From the NCBI RefSeq assembly GCF_030159955.1, contig NZ_BSNK01000002.1:558001-622000 (forward strand): a stretch of DNA of 64,000 nt, in the 5' to 3' direction. Positions 24,914 through 34,100 of the stretch are shown here, piece after piece. Origin of the DNA: Algimonas ampicilliniresistens. Its GTDB lineage: Bacteria; Pseudomonadota; Alphaproteobacteria; Caulobacterales; Maricaulaceae. Below the pieces are notes generated by a model, which was given only the letters and a program-made list of their open reading frames with translations, was not told where the DNA came from and ran no database searches. Both the position numbers and the translations under genes were made by a program. How positions within the stretch are numbered: position 1 is the first letter of the stretch; every line of letters begins with the position of its first letter.

Positions 24914-25669
24914 GTGAACCGAGTGGGTGACAATGTTAGTTACTACCTGACACCCCGCCGATATGCGGGTTCCGAACCCACGCTCTACGACATGAAGGGC
25001 TCTCGGACTGAGGCGCTGCTCAAGGACAATTTCGGCGCGATCCGCGAGGAAATCCTGCGCGAGTATGCAAGCCAATATGAGAGCTTCACCCTTGCCTATG
25101 GTAACGACGTGAAGGGGTTTACGGGATGGAAATCTCGTACGCTCGTGCTGTTTCGACTGAACAACCGGAAGAACATCGCCGACTTCCCCGTGCTGTACGC
25201 CGTGCTGAAAAAGATACCGCGCCTGGTTTTGGCGACGATTTCAGTTCTGGAACCCGATAGCGACATTCCCGGACATTACGGCGATACAGACGGTGTCATC
25301 CGGCATCATTTTGCCATCAAAGTCCCGTCCGGTTCGGACGATCTGGGCATGAAGGTTGGATGGGACAGGTTTTCCTGGACGGAAGGGGAGCTGGTCGCCT
25401 TCAACGCCATCCATCGCCATTGCGTCTGGAACAGAACGAAAGAGGTCAGGATTGTCGTGATCTTCGACACTGTCAGAAACAATATCGCCGACACGGACGC
25501 CCAGGTGGCCAGTCGTACTTTTGCCTCCTTGCTGACGAAATACGCCGCCCAGAAAGCGCCTTGGCTCAAAAACTGTCCGGACCCGGTCGTGTTGACGACC
25601 CACCGCCTGCTATCCGTCGGCATTCGAGCCGCCATCGGGGTTAAACGCGGCTTTGACAGGGTGTTTTGA
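24914..25669 (+). CDS. Aspartyl/asparaginyl beta-hydroxylase-family oxygenase (LpxO-like)
   Basis: A 251-residue Fe(II)/2-oxoglutarate oxygenase with GTG start. The first iron ligand region is ISVLEPDSDIPGHYGDTDGV, followed by IRHHFAIKVP. The second is NAIHRHCVWNRTKEVRIVVI with the distal His and the 2OG-binding Arg. The family includes Asp hydroxylases and LpxO, which hydroxylates the lipid A secondary acyl chain. The surface-glycan neighbourhood favours an LPS or lipid substrate over a protein (inference). The gene stands alone between intergenic regions. Confidence 0.82.
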   Translation: MNRVGDNVSYYLTPRRYAGSEPTLYDMKGSRTEALLKDNFGAIREEILREYASQYESFTLAYGNDVKGFTGWKSRTLVLFRLNNRKNIADFPVLYAVLKKIPRLVLATISVLEPDSDIPGHYGDTDGVIRHHFAIKVPSGSDDLGMKVGWDRFSWTEGELVAFNAIHRHCVWNRTKEVRIVVIFDTVRNNIADTDAQVASRTFASLLTKYAAQKAPWLKNCPDPVVLTTHRLLSVGIRAAIGVKRGFDRVF

Positions 25670-25854
25670 CAAACCCTCAAAAAAAGATGTTCGGTTCAGG
25701 CTAGGACAGGTCCCTCTTCAGTGCCAACCACCTGGCAAGAGACCCCGATAAATCGTCTTTACATACGAAAGGTGCGCCGGGATAATCAGGCGTAGAGTCG
25801 ACCCTGCAAAGGTGACGATGATCGCATCGCATAGCGCAGGATTCATCAGTATTC

Positions 25855-27018
25855 ATGTCACACCACCCCCGTATTCCGAATGCGCCGATACCGTTCAACC
25901 GTCCCTCGGTCGGACATGAGGAGCTGGCGTCGATCCAGTCGGCGATCGAATCCGGGCGCATTTCAGGGTCGGGACCCAACACACAGGTGTGCGAGAGCTG
26001 GCTGCAGGATCGGATGGGTACCGCCCGGGCTTTGCTGACGCATTCCTGTTCCGGCGCATTGGAGATGGTCGGCATCCTACTTGACCTCGGTGCAGGCGAT
26101 GAAGTCATCATGCCGTCCTATACTTTCGTATCGACGGCCAATTCGGTCGCCTTGCGGGGTGCGACGCCTGTATTCTGCGACATCCGAGTTGACACGCTGA
26201 ACATCGACGAAACGAAGATCGAAGCCCTGATCACGGCGCGGACCCGCGCTATCTGCGTCGTTCACTATGCAGGGGTTTCCTGCGAAATGGATACGATCTT
26301 GGCGATCGCAGACCGTCACGATCTGATCGTCATAGAAGACAGCGCGCAGGGCTATCTCGCGACCTATAAAGGACGACCGCTCGGTACAATGGGGCAGTTC
26401 GGGACGATCAGCTTCCATGCCACTAAGAACATATCCTGTGGTCAAGGCGGAGCCCTGCTGATGAACGACCCTGACTATATCGAAAGGGCACAAATGGTTT
26501 TGGAAAAGGGAACGAACCAGCGCGATTTCGAACGGGGTTCGATCGATCATTATACATGGTGCAACACCGGCTCGTCCTTTCTGCTGGGCGAGCTGGCAGC
26601 GGCCTGTCTTAAGGTGCAACTCCAGCGCGCCGCCGCACTGACGACCGACAGAATTGCCAAATGGAAGTATTATCATCAGTCCCTAAAAGCGCTTTCCGAG
26701 ACAGGTCGGATCAGGCGGCCCGTCGTCCCGCCCCAGTGCGTGCACAATGGCCACATCTACCATGTTCTGATCGACCTCACACACAAACGGGACCAAGTTC
26801 TATCCGCGCTCAATGCGAAGGGCATTGAGGCCTCGTTTCATTTCGTTCCGCTCCACACCTCGCCGTTCGGGAAACAGGTGGGGCAGACGCGAAGCCGAAT
26901 GAATGTGACCACAGATGTCGCAGCACGCATCATCCGCCTGCCCATGCATCATGATCTCTCGCTCCAGCAAATTGAATATATTTCCGAAACTCTGACGAAT
27001 ATCGTTGAAAGTTATTAG
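25855..27018 (+). CDS. wecE: dTDP-4-amino-4,6-dideoxygalactose transaminase-like (WecE/RffA)
   Basis: A 387-residue PLP enzyme of the DegT/DnrJ/EryC1 family. The start IPFNRPSVGHEELASIQSAI closely resembles E. coli WecE, as do GRISGSGPNTQVCE and VIMPSYTFVSTANSVALRGA. The PLP lysine is in SFHATKNISCGQGGAL (about K191). WecE transfers the amino group of glutamate to dTDP-4-keto-6-deoxyglucose. With the WecD-like acetyltransferase at 20543, it points to an N-acyl-4-amino-4,6-dideoxyhexose in the surface glycan. RmlA/RmlB for the precursor are not in this window. IS6 debris follows 68 bp later. Confidence 0.88.
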   Translation: MSHHPRIPNAPIPFNRPSVGHEELASIQSAIESGRISGSGPNTQVCESWLQDRMGTARALLTHSCSGALEMVGILLDLGAGDEVIMPSYTFVSTANSVALRGATPVFCDIRVDTLNIDETKIEALITARTRAICVVHYAGVSCEMDTILAIADRHDLIVIEDSAQGYLATYKGRPLGTMGQFGTISFHATKNISCGQGGALLMNDPDYIERAQMVLEKGTNQRDFERGSIDHYTWCNTGSSFLLGELAAACLKVQLQRAAALTTDRIAKWKYYHQSLKALSETGRIRRPVVPPQCVHNGHIYHVLIDLTHKRDQVLSALNAKGIEASFHFVPLHTSPFGKQVGQTRSRMNVTTDVAARIIRLPMHHDLSLQQIEYISETLTNIVESY

Positions 27019-27085
27019 CCAACACCGAATTATAAACTGCGTCTGTGGCTTCACGAGACCCTCGAATTTAGGCCAAGACCAACTC

Positions 27086-27248
27086 ACGCCTCAATTTACA
27101 ATCATTTCAACAATCAAAGGCACTTCGAAAGCCGAGCTCGTTTCAAAGCCATTCGTGATGCATCACTCATGAAGTGGCGCCAACTCGTCGCCGTCTGAAA
27201 CCATACTCGGTTCGAAATCAGGCTGTAAGCAATTCAGCTGACAACCCC
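27086..27248 (+). mobile_element. IS6 right-end remnant
   Basis: From about 27086 the plus strand encodes THASIYNHFNNQRHFESR and then RFKAIRDASLMKWRQL before a TGA, matching the last 35-40 residues of the intact IS6 transposase. About 50 bp further, CAGCTGACAACCCC resembles the IS right end. The rest of the element is missing. It marks the far border of the polysaccharide locus whose other side carries the intact IS6 copy. Confidence 0.7.
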
Positions 27249-27332
27249 AGGCTATACATAGATCTATAAACTGAACGGTGGGATTCCTCGCAAGGATAGA
27301 TAAAGTGCGCGCATGCATGGGAGTAATGTGTT

Positions 27333-28640
27333 TTGATTTATCGCCGATTGACGCCTCTCCAACAGCTTTGGTTTGGGGTTCTGTCTTTCCCAATCTCGCT
27401 GGGAGTCGTCTCAGTTCTCACCTTTGCGCCGACTTACTATGCGATAGATTTAGGGATCGGCTTGACAGCTACAGGGCTAATATTCGCGGCCGGTCGGGTC
27501 ATTGATGTTGTTACCGATCCCCTCATTGGTCACTTGAGTGATGAAACGCGGTCGCCAGTAGGCAAGCGATTGCCATGGATGATAATTGGCGCCATTATTC
27601 TGTGCCCAACGCTATATTGTGTGATGGTCCCAGCGGGAGACCCGTCTCTAATAGCGCTTGCCGCGCTCGTAGCTATATTCTTCACCGGCTTGACCCTCAT
27701 TGATTTGCCTTATTCCGCTGTCGGTCTTGAGATATCTCCGTTCATCCACGAGCGCACAATGCTGGCTTCTGTCAAGGCGGCTTTCCAAATCATCGGGGCA
27801 CTCACGGCTTCAATGCTAATTTTATTTTTTGCTAGCGATCAGGCGCTTGCACTTGAGATGACGGCCATCATCGTCATTATTTTCGTCGCCGTGGGATTGA
27901 TCTGTTTCTGGAGGTTGACGCCCTATAAAAATCAGCAGGAAGCTAGTTTCACTCTAAAACTGTCAAGCGGCTTTTCACCTATAGTGTCGCTGAGGAAAAT
28001 CGGCAGGAATACAGATTATAAACGGTTGCTATTGGCCTTCGGTCTGGCGCAGGCGGGCTCAGCAATGTCAGTTGGGCTAACGGCTTTACTCGTCTTGAAA
28101 CAAATTGAGGCGCCTGAGCTAACCGGCGCTTTCATTGGAATTCTTCTCATTTTCACGGCGCTGGCTTTGCCTTTTTGGACCTATCTTTCCAAGCGGATCG
28201 GGAAAGCAGAAAGCTGGAAGTTGGGCCTCATGATTGGCTCCGGCTTGATGTTGATGTCATTTTTGTTCGTTGGAGGAAATATCTTTCTATTTGGCGCATT
28301 CTGCGCGCTTTACGGATTTGTGATCGCGGGTGATGTCATCCTCCCGACGACTATGCTGGCAGACATCGTCTCCGATAAACCAGATGAGAGGGTTCATAAT
28401 CAGGCCGGGGCGATGCTTGGTTTTAAGAATGCCGTGTCAAAACTTGGCTTCGTTATACCCATGCTTTTTGCCTTTCCCATTCTCGGCGCACTCGGTGTTG
28501 AAGAAGCCGAGACGCTAAACCAGGTTCAGACAATTGCTATACTGATGCTTTATGGCTTTGTTCCTGCCTTGTTGAGAATAGCAGCATGGTGGGCCCTGCA
28601 ATCCGCTTCATCGGCAAAGCGGTCTGATCGGCTATCGTGA
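27333..28640 (+). CDS. MFS transporter, GPH sugar:cation symporter type
   Basis: A 435-residue polytopic protein with about 12 helices and a TTG start. DVVTDPLIGHLSDETRSPVG followed by KRLPWM is the diagnostic loop 2-3 motif of the glycoside-pentoside-hexuronide (GPH/MelB-like) group. The loop between TM8 and TM9 contains FWTYLSKRIGKAESW. It probably imports a glycoside, or another small molecule, with a cation. Its stop overlaps the start of the histidine kinase (GTGA), so transporter and sensor are made together. That may mean that the kinase senses the transported compound or the transporter's state. Confidence 0.82.
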   Translation: MIYRRLTPLQQLWFGVLSFPISLGVVSVLTFAPTYYAIDLGIGLTATGLIFAAGRVIDVVTDPLIGHLSDETRSPVGKRLPWMIIGAIILCPTLYCVMVPAGDPSLIALAALVAIFFTGLTLIDLPYSAVGLEISPFIHERTMLASVKAAFQIIGALTASMLILFFASDQALALEMTAIIVIIFVAVGLICFWRLTPYKNQQEASFTLKLSSGFSPIVSLRKIGRNTDYKRLLLAFGLAQAGSAMSVGLTALLVLKQIEAPELTGAFIGILLIFTALALPFWTYLSKRIGKAESWKLGLMIGSGLMLMSFLFVGGNIFLFGAFCALYGFVIAGDVILPTTMLADIVSDKPDERVHNQAGAMLGFKNAVSKLGFVIPMLFAFPILGALGVEEAETLNQVQTIAILMLYGFVPALLRIAAWWALQSASSAKRSDRLS

Positions 28641-30301
28641 TCGATCTTTCCGCAATCCGTCTGGAGCAGGCAAAATATCTCAAAGGAGATGCCCGTCAGT
28701 CCGCGCTGACGGTTAGCGGGATCATCCTATATGTCTCGGTACTTTTACTGGCGGGGCAAAGATATGAATTGATGGCTCTTTGGATTGTGTCAGCGATGAG
28801 CATGATCGTGGTCACCTTGCTTTATGCACGCTTTGCAGCCCCGGAAGGGGTCACATCAAATAATTATCAAGCTTATCTAAAGTGGCATACGGTCATCACA
28901 TTCTGCACGGGCGTCGTGTGGGGAATAAATTCACTTCTCGTGGCCGATTATGAGTCGCTCTATAGTATCTTTATTGCGGTTACGATTGCGACCTCGATCA
29001 CGGTCGGCGGGATGTTTCCGGGCAATTCATATCGCCCAGCCTATATCGCGCTGGCAATCCCTACAATCCTACTTCTTGCAGCTTATATCACTATCACGGC
29101 ACCACTTCCGATCCGCTATTTCGGGATGGGCTTGCTACTCTATTTTGCGTTTGCCTTGCTCAGTAGTGCGAAAGCAGAATTGGCCACACGGGATTGGATT
29201 ATCTCTAAGACACAACAGAAACTGGCCGACTCGGTTGTTGCCTACAATGCTGAAGTCAAAGAGGTTTTTGACTCAAAAACACGGTTTCTGACAACGGCCA
29301 GTCATGATCTGTCTCAGCCCCTTCACGCTCAAGGCCATTATATTGAAGCCTTGCGGCAAACAGCGAAGTCGCCCGAGCAGAATGAACTGATTGAAAAAAT
29401 TGCGCTGACCTGGCGGGCCCAGAAAGAAATGCTCGGTGATCTCGTCGACATGTTGCGACTAGATGGCGGAATGATCCAGCCTCGATTTTCGACTTTCGAC
29501 ATAGCCGTTATATTGCAAGAGCTCGCGAACCAGATTGCTCTGGAAGCAAAACGCAAAGACGTCGAAATAATTTCATATTTACCCGCGTCATTGATGATGT
29601 GTTCTGATCCAATATTCCTGAGACGGATCGTTTCGAACGCAATGACCAATGCAATTAATCATGCGGCTGGCGGCCACGAAATCGAATTACATTTAGAAAG
29701 AGCGGGCGATAATGTTTACATCGCGGTGAAAGACCGCGGGCCGGGCTTCCATGTCGAAGGGAATGTGCTCACAGCTCCGATCGAGCTTCGCCGGGACGGC
29801 GTTGGGCTGACGAGTATCGAAAACATGTCGAAATTGATTGCGGCCCAACCGTCCCTGTCGAATAGAACAGATGGGGCTGGCTCGATCTTTTCATTGATCG
29901 TTCCGCTGGATCATGAGGCGGGCGGAACTGAACTGAAAGACTTATCTGCGTCCTCTGTCCTAGTCATCGATGATGATCATAATATTCTGGACGCTATCAC
30001 GGTGATGTTCACCCAATGGGGTGTGCTGACGTTAAGCGCCAATAGCGTCGAGGATGGGCTGTCGATATTAACGAGCACTCAAATGCCGATTGACCTTTTG
30101 ATTGTCGATAATCGTTTGGCCAACGACATGGATGCCCCAAAAGCAATTGCGACTATTCGTGCTGCAACGCGGCAAGATCTGCCAGCGGTTGTGGTTAGTG
30201 GCGATGTTTACGCCCCGGCGAAGCTGTCTAGTTTGAAGGGTGTGAGCATTCTGCCCAAACCCGTCGATGCCCGTGATTTCAGACAATATTTCGAACGCTA
30301 G
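28637..30301 (+). CDS. Hybrid histidine kinase with C-terminal receiver domain
   Basis: A 554-residue membrane sensor. About six N-terminal helices (residues 25-185) have almost no periplasmic domain. The HisKA box is FLTTASHDLSQPLHAQGHYI with H223. HATPase motifs include RRIVSNAMTNAINHA (N box), VKDRGPGF (G1) and RRDGVGLTSIENM (G2). A receiver domain begins near residue 440 (SSVLVIDDDHNILDAITVMF) with phospho-acceptor D491 in LIVDNRL. It lies tail to tail, by a 4-bp overlap, with a LuxR-type response regulator, its likely partner. The membrane-embedded sensor suggests detection through the bilayer or through the coupled MFS protein. Confidence 0.88.
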   Translation: MIDLSAIRLEQAKYLKGDARQSALTVSGIILYVSVLLLAGQRYELMALWIVSAMSMIVVTLLYARFAAPEGVTSNNYQAYLKWHTVITFCTGVVWGINSLLVADYESLYSIFIAVTIATSITVGGMFPGNSYRPAYIALAIPTILLLAAYITITAPLPIRYFGMGLLLYFAFALLSSAKAELATRDWIISKTQQKLADSVVAYNAEVKEVFDSKTRFLTTASHDLSQPLHAQGHYIEALRQTAKSPEQNELIEKIALTWRAQKEMLGDLVDMLRLDGGMIQPRFSTFDIAVILQELANQIALEAKRKDVEIISYLPASLMMCSDPIFLRRIVSNAMTNAINHAAGGHEIELHLERAGDNVYIAVKDRGPGFHVEGNVLTAPIELRRDGVGLTSIENMSKLIAAQPSLSNRTDGAGSIFSLIVPLDHEAGGTELKDLSASSVLVIDDDHNILDAITVMFTQWGVLTLSANSVEDGLSILTSTQMPIDLLIVDNRLANDMDAPKAIATIRAATRQDLPAVVVSGDVYAPAKLSSLKGVSILPKPVDARDFRQYFER

Positions 30302-30954
30302 AGAATGCCGTAAAGCTGAGCTTTCTGAACGCAGGCCGTGCGACGGGAAACACCCATCGCCTCATAGATATGCTTGATATGCGTCTTTACTGTATTGGGT
30401 GAAATGGACAGTCGATCTGATATTTCTTGATTAGACGCCCCATTAGCTAAGGCGCGTAAGACTTCGAGCTGGCGTCCGGTCAGATTATTGATGGCCTCCA
30501 ATTCGCCTTGATCATAGGGCTGTTCTGCCACTTCCGTCAGAATTTCATCTTCGTCAGGGAAATGGTCTCCGCCTGCGATTATTGTATTGATGATGCCTTC
30601 AAAAGTCGCAGGGTTTGCCGATTTATGCAGGAATCCTTTCGCGCCCAACGATATCATCTGCGCAATGGGCGGATCCATGGCGATGCCGGACATAAGAAGG
30701 ACGGGCGTCGGGTCACGGCGAGATTGCAATGCCCCTAGAAAGGCCAAACCGTTCATGCCGTCCATAATAAGATCACATAGGATGAGATCAAAGGTCTCGC
30801 CCGCGTTTATTTGATCCAGAATGTGGGTGGGGGAAGTCGCGCTAATGACTTCAAACGTGCTGGACATACTGGCCAGCGTCTTCTCTAGCCCGTCCAAAAT
30901 CAGAGTGTGGTCATCAATCAGACCAATTCTGCGTGGGCGGGACGGGGAAGTCAT
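30298..30954 (-). CDS. LuxR/NarL-family response regulator
   Basis: A 218-residue two-domain regulator. The receiver has acidic pocket D14-D15, phospho-acceptor D61 (LILCDLIMDG), the conserved S in VLLMSGIA and K in GFLHKSAN. The LuxR helix-turn-helix is near residues 150-215: LTGRQLEVLRALANGASNQE, then ISDRLSISPNTVKTHIKHIY. The gene overlaps the hybrid kinase convergently. Its promoter side faces the giant adhesin gene, which makes adhesin control plausible. A 16-bp palindrome lies between the two starts. Confidence 0.9.
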   Translation of the reverse strand: MTSPSRPRRIGLIDDHTLILDGLEKTLASMSSTFEVISATSPTHILDQINAGETFDLILCDLIMDGMNGLAFLGALQSRRDPTPVLLMSGIAMDPPIAQMISLGAKGFLHKSANPATFEGIINTIIAGGDHFPDEDEILTEVAEQPYDQGELEAINNLTGRQLEVLRALANGASNQEISDRLSISPNTVKTHIKHIYEAMGVSRRTACVQKAQLYGIL

Positions 30955-31108
30955 GAAAATGGGACTCTCATTTAACGTGTTTGGACCTCTTGCTTACGAA
31001 ACAGATCTACGCCCGGTTTCTTTGATTGAAGTCCACCGGGCTGTATCCTGGTTTCTCTGCCTTCCTTAACCATTTTTCCGAATAAAAACAGCCGGATCGC
31101 GCCTAAAA

Positions 31109-31124
31109 TCACCCGTTCGGGTGA
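31109..31124. promoter_or_regulatory. 16-bp palindrome upstream of the adhesin gene
   Basis: TCACCCGTTCGGGTGA at 31109-31124 has perfect 7-bp arms around TT. It lies in the 244-bp gap between the divergent response-regulator and adhesin starts, about 75 bp before the adhesin GTG. It could be an operator for the adjacent LuxR-type regulator or a hairpin in the leader RNA; it has no T-run. Confidence 0.4.
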
Positions 31125-31198
31125 TTGTCGGTGGTTGGGCTTTCTGTCACTTCCCGTAGTTCTGCGCATGATCGGCGCAGGAATGGACGGGGTGCGCT

Positions 31199-34100
31199 GT
31201 GATTGTTTTCGATTATCTGAGTCAGAAACTGAAGCATACCTCTCTGCAGGGGCGGCATAGCCTCCTATCGCTGGGGCTAATTATCTTGGGTCTGGTCTTT
31301 ACGACAGACGTCGCCCAAGCGCAGGTCAGCTGTCCGTTAATCTCGACTAGTGTCACGGCCAATGCAACCTCCATGACATGCTCCGCGACCGCCAGCTCTG
31401 ACGCGCCATCCGTGCAAATCGCGAACAATATTGGACTCTCGTTTAATGCTCAGATCATACCCAATACGGGCGCTGCGGCGCCGGTCACAGCGACCTGTAC
31501 AGGGGGCGGGTGTTTTGCTGCTCCTAGCGGAGGAACAATCAATTGTGATTCAACAACTCAGCCCTGTAATGTGAGTTATTCTTTTCCGGATGCGAACGGG
31601 GATACCGTCAGTGGATCGTTCACGGCCCCGGCTTATGGCGGCGGGGGGGCCACGATCTTGCCTCACATAATCAGCGGCGGCGTCTTCAACGCGGACAGCA
31701 CGCCTCCGCCCGCCCCGGATCGCCCGACAATGACGGATGATACGGGATTTAGTGCCACGGATTATAATACAACCGATACAACCCCGACCTTTACCGGCAC
31801 GGTCGAACCCAATGCGGCAGTGAGATTATTTTTTGGGGGCGCAACCATAGGTCCCGTTATGGCCAATGGGGCGGGCGAATATACAATTGCACTGCCTGCC
31901 CAGAGCGACGGCTCATATTCCTCGCAACTGAACGCAACGGATGCGGCGGGCAATGTGTCAGCTCCCTCGGGCCCTTGGCTCACAGTAATCGATACAAGCA
32001 CGCCTGCCGCTGCGGGTGCGCCTGACCTCGCGGCTTCATCGGATACCGGCGTTAGTGATACGGATAATATCACGACTGACGCAACTCCCACATTTACGGG
32101 GACTGTAGAGGCAGGAACTATTGTCGCGCTTTTGCGGAATGGAGTCCAGATCGAGTCTAAAAACGCAAACGCTTCGACGGGCGCATATTCCATTACGCAG
32201 AATACTCCCATGTTGGGCGTCGCGACCTATGCAATTCGCGTATCAGACCGGGCGGGCAATGTTGCCGCCGATTCGCCTGGGACCGTCGTGACGGTCGAAT
32301 CGGCTTTCCCGACCGAACCCTCATCGGTCGACTTGCAAGCTGGGTCTGATACTGGTCCCAGTGATACAGATGACATAACGCAGGATACGACGCCGGCCTT
32401 TACGGTCTCCGGGGTCAGCGGCGTTTCGAGCGTCAAACTTTTTTCCGGGTCCACTGAAATTGGCACAGCCTTAGTCTCGGGCGCGTCCGTCGATATTACG
32501 GCCTCGACGTTGAGCGGTGGTTTACAAAACATTACGGCAAGAACCGTCAGCATCGGCGGATATGAGTCATCAGATTCCCCGGCTTTGCCGATCACGATCG
32601 ATAATTCAGCGCCAACTGTCACAAGCATCACGCGTGGGTTTCTTGGGGGAGGCCCCCAAATTCCAGAGACAACAGATGCAGACATTGTCTCTTGGTTTAT
32701 TCTGTTCTCAGAAAACATCGCCCGGCCTGTCGCGGCGGACTTCTCTGTGACGGGGACAACCTCGTCTGTGACGATTAGCGAAGTGGGTCCGGATCAATAT
32801 GAAATCTCTCTCGCTGATGGGGATATTGCAACGGTCAATGGCGCAGTGACGCTGAACTTCGCCGGCGGTCAAACCATCACAGATACAGCGGGCAATGCGC
32901 TGACCAATGTCACGCCATCCGGGGCGAATGATAATTCCTTCACTATGGTGAATAATACCGTGCCTGCCGCCCCGTCCGGCTTGATGGTCACACGCATTAT
33001 CAATCCAAATCCTGGGAACGCGGCCGAGAGTCTCTTGAGCCTGAGTTGGTCTGTTTCGGCAGATGACGGAGGTGATGCGATCACCCGGCAGGACCTAACC
33101 ATTTATGCTGATCCGTTTTGTGCCACAGACGTATTCACGGGCGCTATCGGGCTTCCGGCTGTTACGTCCGCGGATGTTGGACTGAGTCTGACCGCGTTTT
33201 CGGTTGGCGCACAACCCAGCTTTACGATTCAGGCTGTGAATTCGGTTGGATCATCGGCCTCGTCCAATTGTGTGTCGACAACCATTCCTGTGGCGGACAA
33301 TACGGCGCCGTCGTTGACCAATGTTTCGATTGCTTCAAACAATAGCAATTCTGATCTTGCGAAATCAGGCGATGTCATAACGCTTTCTATCACAGCGGGT
33401 GAAGCGCTTGCGGCCGCGCCGACAGTGACAATCGCTGGGCAGGCCGCAACGGTGAGCGGAAGTGGGACGAGCTGGACAGCAACAGTGACGGTTTTACCAT
33501 CGACCGCCTTAGGTGTATCCGCTATCAATATTTCATCTTTTCAGGATGCATCCGGAAACGCTGGAACAACTGTCACGTCCGTAACAGACTCGAGTTCGGT
33601 CACGATTGGCCGCGTTCCTGAAACGCCGACCAATCTTCAAATTACAGAAGTTTTGAGTCCGTCTCGAGCATTTTCTCCAGGTCCAACTGCGGCTACTCTT
33701 GTCGAAGTCGGGGTCCGCTGGACCGAAAACGCGCTGAATGGGTCTGCGGGCACGGTTTTTGCGCCCTATTCATTGAAACAATTTCGCAATGGAACCTGCT
33801 CGAGCCCACAGTATAGCGCATCAGGTTTCGATTTCGGGATGACGAGTATCGGGCCGCTTTTAAATCGAAGTGATTTTCCCGAGGGCACTACGGGTAGTAT
33901 GCATTTGACCGCGACCAATGATTTCGGTGAATCCGCGCCGTCCAATTGCGTCAATTTCGTAAGTCCAGCCCTCGATTTGACCGCCCCGACCGTCACATCC
34001 GTCGTGAGAACGACGCCGGCGACAGAGAATACAGACGCGAATACACTCACCTGGACCGTGACTTTCGATGAAAGCGTGTCTTCGGTCGATAGTTCAGATT

